Of a DNA stretch of 64,000 nt, positions 45,362 through 53,847 are shown piece after piece. The number at the start of each line of letters is the position of its first letter. Position 1 is the first letter of the stretch. A program made the position numbers and the translations under genes. The DNA comes from Flavobacterium sp. N3904 (GTDB lineage: Bacteria; Bacteroidota; Bacteroidia; Flavobacteriales; Flavobacteriaceae), in assembly GCF_025947305.1 (NCBI RefSeq), contig NZ_CP110009.1, forward strand, positions 3,575,501 through 3,639,500, given 5' to 3'. The notes below the pieces were generated by a model that saw only the letters and a list, made by a program, of their open reading frames with translations, had not been told where the DNA came from and ran no database searches.

Positions 45362-47221
45362 ATGAAGAAGAAAGTAGAAATATTAGCACCAGCAAAAGAT
45401 TTAATTCACGGTATAGCAGCTATCAACAGTGGTGCAGATGCCGTTTATGTTGGTGCTCCTCAATTTGGTGCGCGTTCCAACGCTACCAACTCTATCGAAG
45501 ATGTTGCTGCCTTGGTACAATATGCCCATTTATATAATGTTCCCGTTTTTGTAGTTTTGAATACCATTCTTTACGATAACGAATTGGAAACTTGTCGTCA
45601 GCTGATTTGGAAATTATATGATATTGGTGTTGATGCGCTAATTATTCAGGATATGGCGATTATGGAAATGGACTTACCTCCTATCATTTTACACGCTAGT
45701 ACACAAGCCAACAATAGAGATGCCGACAAAATGAAATTCTTGGCCGATGCCGGAATCAAACGTGTGGTATTGGCTCGTGAATTAAACCTACATCAAATCA
45801 AAGAAATCAGTACTGCAACCGATGTGGAATTGGAATTCTTTGTAACTGGTGCCTTATGTGTTTCTTTCAGTGGAAATTGTTATATGAGTGTCGCCAATGG
45901 CGAACGTTCTGCCAATCGTGGTTCTTGTGCCCAAAACTGTCGCTTGCCGTACAACCTAATCGACGGTCACGGAGAAACTTTAATCAAAAGCACGCACTTA
46001 CTTTCTATCAAAGATTTTGATGTTTCGAATGAAATTCCAAATTTAGTCGAAGCGGGTGTTTGTTCGTTTAAAATCGAGGGGCGTTTGAAAGATATCGTTT
46101 ATGTAAAAAATAACGTTTCGTATCTTAGACAAAAACTGGATGCTTTCTTGGAAGATAATGATAAATACACCAAAGCGTCTTCCGGAAAATGTACCTATAC
46201 CTTTGATTCCGCTTTGAATCGCACCTTCAACCGTGGCTATACCGATTATTTTGTAAATGAACGTCACGACACTATTGGTTCATGGGAAAGTCCAAAATCG
46301 AAAGGACAATACATTGGAAAATTAATTAAAACCATTGGAAATGCATACCAAATTGAAAATGGAGACCTTTTGAATAATGGAGACGGTTTGTGTTATATTA
46401 ATGAAAATAACGAAGCCGAAGGTATTTATGTCAATAAAGCCGAAAATGGTTTGGCTTATCCAAATGTATTGAAAGAAATCAAGGATGGCACTTTCATTTA
46501 CAGAAATAATGACGCAGCTTTCATCAAAATCGTGGAGCGCGAAGACAGTGCCGTTCGAAAAATAAGCACTTCCCTGTTATTATTCGAAAACGAAACTGGT
46601 TTCGAGCTACTGGCCACCGATGAAGATGGAAATATGAGCACAGTTCATTTGGTTCATCCAAAAGAACAAACCAAAAACAACCAATCTATAGAAGAGAATA
46701 TCAAAACGCAGTTGGCCAAAACAGGATTTACTCCATACACAGCCGATGAAATAACGATTCAATTTACTGACAATTGGTTTTTACCCATTTCAAAAATCAA
46801 TGAAATGCGAAGAACGGTTTACGAACAATTATCGGAAACGCGTTTGAAAAATTACAAACGTGAGGAACGAAAAATCGAAAAAACAACTCATCCTTATCCA
46901 GAAACCAAGTTGGATTTCATGTATAATGTTTCCAACAAATTGGCTCGTAAATTTTATGAGCGACATGGTGTAACCGAAATCGAGAAAGCCTTTGAATTGC
47001 AATGGGATCCCGGAAAATCAAGGGTAATGACCACCAAATATTGCATCAAATACGAGTTGGCCAAATGTCCAAAATACCACAAAGACACCATGGAAACCAA
47101 ATTGAAAGAGCCTTTGGTATTGAAACAAGGCGAATTGGAATACAAACTGAAATTCAACTGTAAACCTTGCGAAATGGAGATTTGGGAAAAAGATGCCGAA
47201 TTTGAAATTGAAGAGAATTAG
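45362..47221 (+). CDS. U32 peptidase-family protein (RlhA/TrhP-type RNA hydroxylation)
   Basis: The 619-residue protein has the U32 signature: ELEFFVTGALCVSFSGNCYM, then RGSCAQNCRLPYNL, where Cys residues would bind an iron-sulfur cluster. It opens with KKVEILAPAKDLIHGIAAIN. A C-terminal zinc-like pair (CNCKPCE-type, FNCKPCEMEIW) is also present. E. coli relatives RlhA and TrhP hydroxylate a 23S rRNA cytidine and a tRNA wobble uridine; by length it is closer to RlhA. It is not likely to be a true peptidase. Confidence 0.88.
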   Translation: MKKKVEILAPAKDLIHGIAAINSGADAVYVGAPQFGARSNATNSIEDVAALVQYAHLYNVPVFVVLNTILYDNELETCRQLIWKLYDIGVDALIIQDMAIMEMDLPPIILHASTQANNRDADKMKFLADAGIKRVVLARELNLHQIKEISTATDVELEFFVTGALCVSFSGNCYMSVANGERSANRGSCAQNCRLPYNLIDGHGETLIKSTHLLSIKDFDVSNEIPNLVEAGVCSFKIEGRLKDIVYVKNNVSYLRQKLDAFLEDNDKYTKASSGKCTYTFDSALNRTFNRGYTDYFVNERHDTIGSWESPKSKGQYIGKLIKTIGNAYQIENGDLLNNGDGLCYINENNEAEGIYVNKAENGLAYPNVLKEIKDGTFIYRNNDAAFIKIVEREDSAVRKISTSLLLFENETGFELLATDEDGNMSTVHLVHPKEQTKNNQSIEENIKTQLAKTGFTPYTADEITIQFTDNWFLPISKINEMRRTVYEQLSETRLKNYKREERKIEKTTHPYPETKLDFMYNVSNKLARKFYERHGVTEIEKAFELQWDPGKSRVMTTKYCIKYELAKCPKYHKDTMETKLKEPLVLKQGELEYKLKFNCKPCEMEIWEKDAEFEIEEN

Positions 47222-47242
47222 CCTTTCAAATTATTTAAAATC

Positions 47243-47285
47243 AAAAGCTACAAAATGAAGTACTCTTCCTATTGTGGCTTTTTTT
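47243..47285 (+). terminator. Terminator after the U32 gene
   Basis: AAAAGCTACAA pairs with TTGTGGCTTTT (one G-U) around an 18-base loop, then T tract. Confidence 0.75.
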
Positions 47286-47353
47286 ATAACTTAAATTTAT
47301 ATTCAGGATTTAAAAGCAAATTCCAAATTCAGGGCTTGTATTATTTAAAATCC

Positions 47354-47361
47354 TAAATTTG
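47354..47361 (+). promoter_or_regulatory. Probable -7 element for the repeat lipoprotein gene
   Basis: TAAATTTG matches the -7 consensus, 21 bases before the ATG. A TTG lies 15 bp upstream at 47336, a little too close for a standard pair. Confidence 0.4.
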
Positions 47362-47382
47362 TATCAACCCAACACATTTATT

Positions 47383-47982
47383 ATGAAAAAAATCGTAACA
47401 ATTCTATCTATTATAACATGCTCTTTAATTGCTTGCAAAAATGAAGCTGAAAACCAGCCTCCTAAAGTAGTAGTTCCTTTTTATCAAGTTGCCAATCAGC
47501 AACAAAATCAAACGGCAACTACTCCTCAACCCAGTACACTTTATCAGCAAAATGGTATAGATAAAAACACTTCAAATCAGATACAAACGCAAACACAAAC
47601 TGTAGCTGCTCCAGTAAAAGTTGCCAAGGGTATGAATCCTTCCCATGGTCAACCAGGTCACCGCTGTGACATTCCTGTAGGTGCACCTTTAAATTCTCCG
47701 GTTGCCACCAATTCAACAACTCCACAAGTCGTTTCAACTTCGGGGCAATCTGTGACCACAACAACCGTGACCACTGCGAAAGGGATGAATCCTCCTCACG
47801 GTCAGCCTGGACATCGTTGTGATATTCCCGTAGGATCACCATTAAATTCTCCAGTAGCTGCCTCTAAACCTGCAACTCCACAAGGAACTCCAAATTACAT
47901 TGTTTCCCCTCCAACAACAACTGAGACTCCCGCTTCAACTCCAGCAGAAACTACTACGCCCGCAACTTTACCTGGTCAATAA
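47383..47982 (+). CDS. Lipoprotein with a duplicated HGQPGHRCDIPVG motif
   Basis: The 199-residue protein has a lipobox (IITCSLIAC) and a low-complexity mature part rich in Thr, Pro, Gln and Ser. A unit of about 27 residues occurs twice, near residues 81 and 130, each with KGMNP.HGQPGHRCDIPVG and then PLNSPVA. Each unit has one Cys and two His, which suggests metal or heme binding, but this is inference. The ATG at 47383 is chosen because it gives a standard lipoprotein signal; the frame extends up to a TTG at 47359. The rest of the chain is probably a flexible linker. Confidence 0.75.
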   Translation: MKKIVTILSIITCSLIACKNEAENQPPKVVVPFYQVANQQQNQTATTPQPSTLYQQNGIDKNTSNQIQTQTQTVAAPVKVAKGMNPSHGQPGHRCDIPVGAPLNSPVATNSTTPQVVSTSGQSVTTTTVTTAKGMNPPHGQPGHRCDIPVGSPLNSPVAASKPATPQGTPNYIVSPPTTTETPASTPAETTTPATLPGQ

Positions 47983-47990
47983 AATTTTAT

Positions 47991-48098
47991 TTGGGCGTGT
48001 CCCTTCGTAAAAACTGCGGGTCGTGCTGTACGTTCCCGCTTTTTTTTGTCCCGAAAAAAACGGGACAAAAAAAGAGCTCCACTTCCATCACTCACGCA
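47991..48098 (+). repeat. Intergenic repeat family B, copy 1
   Basis: The element starts GGGCGTGTCCC, contains a GCGGG/CCCGC pair, then a strong hairpin built on TTTTTGTCCCG and CGGGACAAAAA (48040-48053 and 48061-48073), and ends CTTCCATCACTCACGC. It can also act as terminator of the lipoprotein gene. Ends similar to the element at 35249-35325; the rest of the 344-bp gap (to 48326) holds nothing else that I can see. Confidence 0.6.
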
Positions 48099-48326
48099 AA
48101 ACAACAGCATCCGGATATATTAATTCTTTTTTGCAATCAAAGATCATTCGAAAAAAACATCATGAAACTATTGAATTTAAATAACTAATAATCAAATAAC
48201 TAAATACATTTTTTTTCTTAACTTTATAAGAACAAAAAAATCAGATTCTACTTATACAAAAAACAGTATAATCCATTCTATTTCTTGTTCATCAAAAAAT
48301 TTTATTAAATTTTAAAATAGTGTAAA

Positions 48327-48902
48327 ATGAAAAAAGTATTGTTCTTGACAGGTGATTTTACCGAAGATTATGAAACTATGGTTCCGTTCCAGATGCTGGA
48401 AATGGTAGGTTATACCGTTCATGCCGTTTGTCCCAACAAAAAGAAGGGAGACACTATAAAAACCGCCATTCACGATTTTGAAGGAGACCAAACCTATACC
48501 GAAAAACCGGGGCACAACTTTGCATTGAATTATAGTTTTGATGATGTGAAAGTTGATGATTACGATGGATTGGTTATTGCAGGAGGAAGAGCTCCGGAAT
48601 ATTTGCGATTGAACCAAAAAGTGCTCGAGATAACCAAACATTTTTTTACTACCAATAAACCTGTAGCAGCCATTTGTCACGGTATTCAGATCTTAACCGC
48701 TGCTGGAGTTGTCAAAGGACGAAAACTAACCGCTTATCCAGCAGTTGGTCCAGAAGTGACATTGGCTGGCGGAGCGTTTCAATCCATTCCTGTAGATGGA
48801 GCCTTTGTGGATGGAAATCTAGTTACTTCGCCTGCTTGGCCTGCGCATCCAAGTTTTATTCGTGAATTTTTGAAAATAATGGGAGCTAAAATTGAAATCT
48901 AA
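48327..48902 (+). CDS. DJ-1/PfpI family protein
   Basis: The 191-residue protein begins [20 protein letters not shown] and carries the reactive cysteine in [20 protein letters not shown] near residue 119, with His next to it. [15 protein letters not shown] supplies the conserved Gly-Gly loop. Family members act on glyoxal damage, as chaperones, or as proteases; this one cannot be placed further. A terminator follows it. Confidence 0.93.
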   Translation: MKKVLFLTGDFTEDYETMVPFQMLEMVGYTVHAVCPNKKKGDTIKTAIHDFEGDQTYTEKPGHNFALNYSFDDVKVDDYDGLVIAGGRAPEYLRLNQKVLEITKHFFTTNKPVAAICHGIQILTAAGVVKGRKLTAYPAVGPEVTLAGGAFQSIPVDGAFVDGNLVTSPAWPAHPSFIREFLKIMGAKIEI

Positions 48903-48960
48903 TTTTATATAAAAAATAAAACATTAATTTAAAGTTTAGATTTAAATAATACCCTTCAAG

Positions 48961-48996
48961 AACTACAACATTAGCAATTTTGTTGTAGTTTTTTTT
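48961..48996 (+). terminator. Terminator after the DJ-1/PfpI gene
   Basis: A perfect 10-bp stem, AACTACAACA with TGTTGTAGTT, has a 10-base loop and a run of T. Confidence 0.92.
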
Positions 48997-49047
48997 ATCT
49001 TTGAATACTCAAATATACATTCAAAATACTAGATTAAATTATCCAAG

Positions 49048-49554
49048 ATGATTACAATTGCAACTCTAAAAGACGTTACAGCTTTAGAAAAATTAATTAA
49101 TTCTGCTTACCGTGGCAAAACTTCTATGCAAGGATGGACTACCGAAGCAACCCTTTTATCGGGTAAAAGAATTACTGAAGATGAACTATCAGAAATAATT
49201 AAAAATAAAGACAATACAATTCTTAAATTCACAAAAGAAAGTATAATTATTGCCTGTGTTTTATTAGTCAACAAAGGAAACAAACTCTATCTGGGAATGC
49301 TTACTGTTTCGCCAGAATTACAAAATAGCGGAATTGGAAAAAAATTATTACAGGAGTCTGAAGCTCATGCATTGTCGTTAAGTTTACCCAAAATTGTAAT
49401 GACCGTAATTTCCATTCGAGAAGAATTGATTGCATGGTACAATCGTCACGGTTTTGTTGATACCGGAATGAGAGAACCTTTCCCTCTTAATGATACAGAT
49501 GCAATCATTTCCAAACAATCTTTGGAATTTGTTGTATTAGAAAAAATACTTTAG
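49048..49554 (+). CDS. GNAT-family N-acetyltransferase
   Basis: The 168-residue protein has the GNAT pattern: motif A KLYLGMLTVSPELQNSGIGK, with the Gly-rich acetyl-CoA loop (QNSGIGKKLL), and motif B around ELIAWYNRHGFVDTGMREPF. The N-terminus ITIATLKDVTALEKLINSAY is typical. The acceptor is not known. Confidence 0.93.
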   Translation: MITIATLKDVTALEKLINSAYRGKTSMQGWTTEATLLSGKRITEDELSEIIKNKDNTILKFTKESIIIACVLLVNKGNKLYLGMLTVSPELQNSGIGKKLLQESEAHALSLSLPKIVMTVISIREELIAWYNRHGFVDTGMREPFPLNDTDAIISKQSLEFVVLEKIL

Positions 49555-49608
49555 CTCTTTTGTTTCTATTGATTAATATTTTATAAATTAGTAAAAAAAA
49601 TATCATTT

Positions 49609-50073
49609 ATGAAGACATTAAACCAGTGGTTTGAAGAATATGCAGTGAGTCACCAAAACCCAAAAAACAAAGCAATACATTACATCTGTGTACCTGCAAT
49701 TTTCTTCTCTATTGTGGGTTTGTTAATGAGTATTCCGAACACTTTTTTGAGCAACTTATTGCACCTCAACCAACCTCTTATCGAAAATTGGGCAGTCGTG
49801 GTTTTAATTTTTGTAATGTTGTTTTACATTCGATTGTCAGTTGCTATGGCAATAAAAATAGCCATTTTTTCAATTCTATGTTTGGTAATTAATTTTTACA
49901 TCGGGAAGTTAGTTCCACTTTGGGCTTTCTCGATTGGTGTTTTCGTTATCGCTTGGATCGGACAATTTTATGGGCACAACATCGAAGGAAAAAAACCATC
50001 CTTTCTTAAAGACATACAATTTTTGATGATTGGTCCAGCTTGGGTTGTTCAAAATTTATTTTCTAAAAAATAA
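49609..50073 (+). CDS. Mpo1-like (DUF962) membrane protein
   Basis: The 154-residue protein has four hydrophobic segments and the opening WFEEYAVSHQNPKNKAIHYI, then CVPAIFF, the DUF962 signature with conserved His residues. GQFYGHNIEGKKPSFLKDIQ near the end holds the second His motif. The yeast relative Mpo1 is an iron-dependent fatty-acid dioxygenase; a similar role in bacteria is inferred, not shown. Confidence 0.9.
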   Translation: MKTLNQWFEEYAVSHQNPKNKAIHYICVPAIFFSIVGLLMSIPNTFLSNLLHLNQPLIENWAVVVLIFVMLFYIRLSVAMAIKIAIFSILCLVINFYIGKLVPLWAFSIGVFVIAWIGQFYGHNIEGKKPSFLKDIQFLMIGPAWVVQNLFSKK

Positions 50074-50432
50074 TGAATATACACTAGTATTTTCAAGTTA
50101 AACCCAGTTTCAAAATAGTCCCTCAACTAACCAATGTTATGGGACTATTTTGTTTTATAAATTATTATCATAAAAATCAATTTCTACAATGTTAATTTCG
50201 CTTCAAATAGAAAATAAAGATAACATTTCAAACTTCATTTACTACCAAACAAAACCACAATAACCTAAAAACCAAATAATTAATACTTTTTTTTTATTTA
50301 TCTTTATATGTCATTTAAAATAAATTCCTAATGATTAAAACTGGTTTAACTAAAAACATGAAATGGAGTTTGGTTAACACTGCATGAACACTAAAAAACA
50401 ATACAGTTTAAAAATTTTAAGTAACTATAAAA
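50074..50432. other. Intergenic region upstream of the NmrA-like gene
   Basis: Apart from the hairpin at 50111-50156 I see nothing certain. A very short frame starting near 50331 (MIKTGLTKNMKW, 18 codons) has no features of a real gene. Confidence 0.4.
50111..50156 (+). terminator. Terminator-like hairpin
   Basis: Arms CAAAATAGTCCC (50111-50122) and GGGACTATTTTG (50141-50152) pair perfectly over 12 bp, with T's after. Confidence 0.8.
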
Positions 50433-51383
50433 ATGGAAAATAAAAAAATAATCACCGTATTTGGTGCAACAGGAGCACAAGGTGGAGGACTAGCCAGAGC
50501 TATCTTGGCAGATACAACTAGAGAATTTACTGTAAGAGTTGTCACTAGAGATGTCAATTCTGAAAAATCAAAAGCATTCTCACAATTAGGAGCAGAAATA
50601 GTTGAGGCCAATATTGATGATGTAAAAAGTATCAAAAAAGCTTTAGAAGATGCCTATGGCGCTTACTTTGTTACTTTTTTCTGGGAACACTTCTCTGTAG
50701 ACAAAGAATTGCAAGAAGTAAATAACTTTATTGAAGCTGCAAGAGAATCTCATTTGCAGCACATTATTTGGTCAACTTTAGAAGACACCAGAAATTGGAT
50801 GCGATTAGACGATGACATAATGCCTACTTTACAAGGAAAATATAAAGTCCCCCATTTTGACGGAAAAGGAGAAGCAGATCATTTTTTTAGAGAAGCTGGA
50901 TTACCCACCACCTTTTTACGAACTTCCTTTTATTGGGACAATTTTATTCATTTTGGTATGGGACCTCAAAAAGGAGAAGATGGAAACTATTATATCGCAT
51001 TTCCGATGGATGATAAAAAACTAGCGGGAATTGCTGCAGAAGATATTGGCAAATGCGCTTACGGAATATTCCAAAAAGGAAAAGAATTAATTGGAAAAAC
51101 TGTTGGCATTGCAGGTGATAAGTTAAATGGCAATGAAATGGCCGAAAAACTATCAAAAGCTTTAGACAAAAAAGTACTTTTCAATCCGGTAAGCCCTGAA
51201 GTCTACCGCAATTTAGGATTTCCTGGTGCCGATGATTTAGGGAATATGTTTCAGTTTAAAAGAGATTTTAATGACGATTTTAATGCAGCACGCAATGAAG
51301 CATTCGCAAAAGAATTGAATCCTGAACTCCAAAACTTTGATCAATGGCTTTCTGCTAATGCTTATCGAATTCCAATAACATAA
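50433..51383 (+). CDS. NmrA/HSCARG-family NAD(P)-binding protein
   Basis: The 316-residue protein begins with a Rossmann motif, ITVFGATGAQGGGLARAIL, then VRVVTRDVNSEKSKAF. GAYFVTFFWEH and IWSTLEDTRNW fit the atypical short-chain dehydrogenase NmrA subgroup, which often senses NADP levels rather than catalysing a reaction. HFDGKGEADHFFREAG is the conserved substrate-site stretch. No partner gene is visible. Confidence 0.9.
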   Translation: MENKKIITVFGATGAQGGGLARAILADTTREFTVRVVTRDVNSEKSKAFSQLGAEIVEANIDDVKSIKKALEDAYGAYFVTFFWEHFSVDKELQEVNNFIEAARESHLQHIIWSTLEDTRNWMRLDDDIMPTLQGKYKVPHFDGKGEADHFFREAGLPTTFLRTSFYWDNFIHFGMGPQKGEDGNYYIAFPMDDKKLAGIAAEDIGKCAYGIFQKGKELIGKTVGIAGDKLNGNEMAEKLSKALDKKVLFNPVSPEVYRNLGFPGADDLGNMFQFKRDFNDDFNAARNEAFAKELNPELQNFDQWLSANAYRIPIT

Positions 51384-51596
51384 AATAGTAGAAGCATAAA
51401 ATTCAATTAAATACAAATCGTTATTTTAAAGCAAATTAATATACAACCTATTCCTAAAAGTGACCTCGTGATTTACGCAAAGGAAAATCTTTGTTTTAAA
51501 TCGAACAGTAATCAATGGTATGATCACCTAAAAACACTAAATTTATTATGAAAAAGAAAAGCTAAGGAAACAACACCAAATAACAACCAATAGCAT

Positions 51597-52613
51597 ATGG
51601 ATACGTTAACACATACACTTTTGGGAGCTGCAATTGGAGAAGCAATTCTGGGAAAGAAAATTGGCCGAAAAGCTATATTTTATGGCGCATTGATTAGTAA
51701 TCTCCCCGACATGGATGTTCTAGGAGTTTTTTTTCTGAGTGATTCCCAACAATTATTATTCCATCGTGGCATCACACATTCTTTTTTCTTTATAATTCTA
51801 ATTTCAATACTATTGGGATGGCTTACCCAATTTTGGATAAAAGATGACCGAGTAAATTGGATGAGTTGGACAAAATTATTTTTTATCACACTGCTATCTC
51901 ATCTTCTATTGGATTCACTTACCTGTTATGGAATGGGAATATTTGAACCTTTTAGTAATTATAGATTATCATTCAACACCATTTTTGTAGCTGACCCATT
52001 TTATACATTACCTCTACTTGTTGGTGTTTTAGTCCCCTTTATTGGAAAAAGAGATTCAAAAAGAACATTAAAATGGAATACCATTGGCTTAATTATTAGT
52101 TCCTTTTATTTAATTTTTACCATCTTAATCCACAACTATGTTTTGCAGGTTATGGAACAATCCATGAAAGAACAAGAATTATCATTTGATCATTTTACTG
52201 TAACTCCTACTCCATTGAACACTTTTTTTTGGATGGGTTACTCCTATGATAAAGAAGGAACTTGGATTGGTTATTACTCGATTTTTGATAAAACAAAAAA
52301 AATAGATTATTTCAGAGTAGATCGGAAAGATTCATTACTCATTCCATATAAAAAGGATGAAATGCTAAAAAATCTAAAGCAACTCTCAAATGGAAACTTT
52401 GTCATAACTAAGGATGATTCTAACCTTTATTTTAACGACATCCGATTTGGACAAGTTAGCGGATGGAATAATGCCAATGATTCTTTTGCTTTAAGTTACA
52501 ATCTCAACAAAAATGCAGATAATAAAAGAGCTTTGAATAGATTAAAATATAAAGAATCAACCTATGATTGGTTGGTCTCATTAATAAACAGAATCAAAGG
52601 AAAACAACATTAA
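51597..52613 (+). CDS. YdjM-type inner-membrane metal-dependent hydrolase (DUF457)
   Basis: The 338-residue protein begins MDTLTHTLLGAAIGEAIL and has NLPDMDVLG and HRGITHSFFF, a conserved His/Asp metal pattern of the YdjM/DUF457 group. LLSHLLLDSLTCYGMGIFEP is the second motif. About five membrane segments are visible, then a soluble tail of about 130 residues. The exact substrate is unknown; relatives have been linked to phospholipase-like action. The phospholipase D gene starts 17 bases later. Confidence 0.87.
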   Translation: MDTLTHTLLGAAIGEAILGKKIGRKAIFYGALISNLPDMDVLGVFFLSDSQQLLFHRGITHSFFFIILISILLGWLTQFWIKDDRVNWMSWTKLFFITLLSHLLLDSLTCYGMGIFEPFSNYRLSFNTIFVADPFYTLPLLVGVLVPFIGKRDSKRTLKWNTIGLIISSFYLIFTILIHNYVLQVMEQSMKEQELSFDHFTVTPTPLNTFFWMGYSYDKEGTWIGYYSIFDKTKKIDYFRVDRKDSLLIPYKKDEMLKNLKQLSNGNFVITKDDSNLYFNDIRFGQVSGWNNANDSFALSYNLNKNADNKRALNRLKYKESTYDWLVSLINRIKGKQH

Positions 52614-52630
52614 AAATAATTCCAAAACTA

Positions 52631-53827
52631 ATGTTAGAACGAGTAACACAAACGCCAATTTGTCAAGAAAACAATAACTATCAAGAAAAGGAAACTCTTG
52701 TTCACAGCGGAGAAGATTATTTTTTGCGTGCCCAAAACATTATTTTAAATGCTCAATCAGTGATTCACATTCAAATGTACATCTTTGAAAATGATGCTAC
52801 TGGTATAGAAATTATTAATGCTTTAAAAAAAGTAGCGAAACAAAATGTAAAAATCTATATTCTTCTTGACGGGTTTGGTTCATACTCTTTTCCTAATGTA
52901 ATATTGAAGGAACTAACTCAGTTGGGAATTAACATCCGTTTCTTTTCTCCTTTTTTTTCCGGAAACAATTTTTATATCGGTCGAAGATTGCATCATAAAA
53001 TAATTGTTGCTGATGGAACTATAGCTCTTATTGGTGGAATCAATATTTCAAACAAATACAGAGGGACAACAACAGAGAGTCCTTGGCTTGATTATGCCAT
53101 CCAAATAGAAAACAACAAAACAGCAATACAACTAGAACAATTGTGCCAAAACATCTACTTTAAACACAAAAGAACACATAGGCTAAATTTCCAATCAGTT
53201 TTCTATTCGAATAAAAAATCAACTGTTACCGTTCTACAAAATGATTGGCTGAAGAGAAACAATCAAATTACTATCGCTTATGTAAAGTCAATTCAAAAAG
53301 CACAAAAAGAAGTCATAATTATTGGTTGTTATTTTTTACCAGGTCGAAGATTTACAAAAGTCTTAAAAAAGGCAGCCAAGAGAGGTGTCAAAATAAGACT
53401 TATTTTATCTGGAATTTCAGACATTCCTTTAATGCAACGAGCTACCTATCACTTATATTCCTCCCTTCTACAAAACAACATTGATTTATACGAATGGGAC
53501 AAGTCCGTTTTACATGGCAAAGTGGCTTTGGTAGATAATAAATGGGCGACTATTGGCTCATTCAATTTGAATCATTTGAGCTCCTATGGAAGCATCGAAA
53601 CAAATGTAGTAATAGAGTCCGCAAAATTTGCAAAAAATCTAGCATCCAATTTAAATACCGTCATTTCTCAATGCGAAAAAATTACAAGCGAAACTATTGA
53701 ACGAAAAAGCAGTCTATTTACAATAATTGCAAACTGGCTTTCCTATCAGTTTGTGAGAGCAACTCTCATAATCATAACTTATATACCTTATAATAGGTTC
53801 TTGAACAAATACCGGGAAGAAAACTAA
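52631..53827 (+). CDS. Phospholipase D-family protein (cardiolipin synthase-like)
   Basis: The 398-residue protein has two HKD catalytic motifs: LHHKIIVADGTIALIGGINI near residue 120 and LHGKVALVDNKWATIGSFNL near 295, each with the following Gly-Ser/Gly-Gly. No N-terminal membrane anchors are seen, unlike classic Cls. The start at 52631 is preferred; an earlier ATG at 52568 lies within the YdjM gene. It probably joins or transfers phosphatidyl groups at the membrane. It is 20 bases before the P-type ATPase. Confidence 0.9.
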   Translation: MLERVTQTPICQENNNYQEKETLVHSGEDYFLRAQNIILNAQSVIHIQMYIFENDATGIEIINALKKVAKQNVKIYILLDGFGSYSFPNVILKELTQLGINIRFFSPFFSGNNFYIGRRLHHKIIVADGTIALIGGINISNKYRGTTTESPWLDYAIQIENNKTAIQLEQLCQNIYFKHKRTHRLNFQSVFYSNKKSTVTVLQNDWLKRNNQITIAYVKSIQKAQKEVIIIGCYFLPGRRFTKVLKKAAKRGVKIRLILSGISDIPLMQRATYHLYSSLLQNNIDLYEWDKSVLHGKVALVDNKWATIGSFNLNHLSSYGSIETNVVIESAKFAKNLASNLNTVISQCEKITSETIERKSSLFTIIANWLSYQFVRATLIIITYIPYNRFLNKYREEN

Positions 53828-53847
53828 AAACAAATTAAGCAACTATC

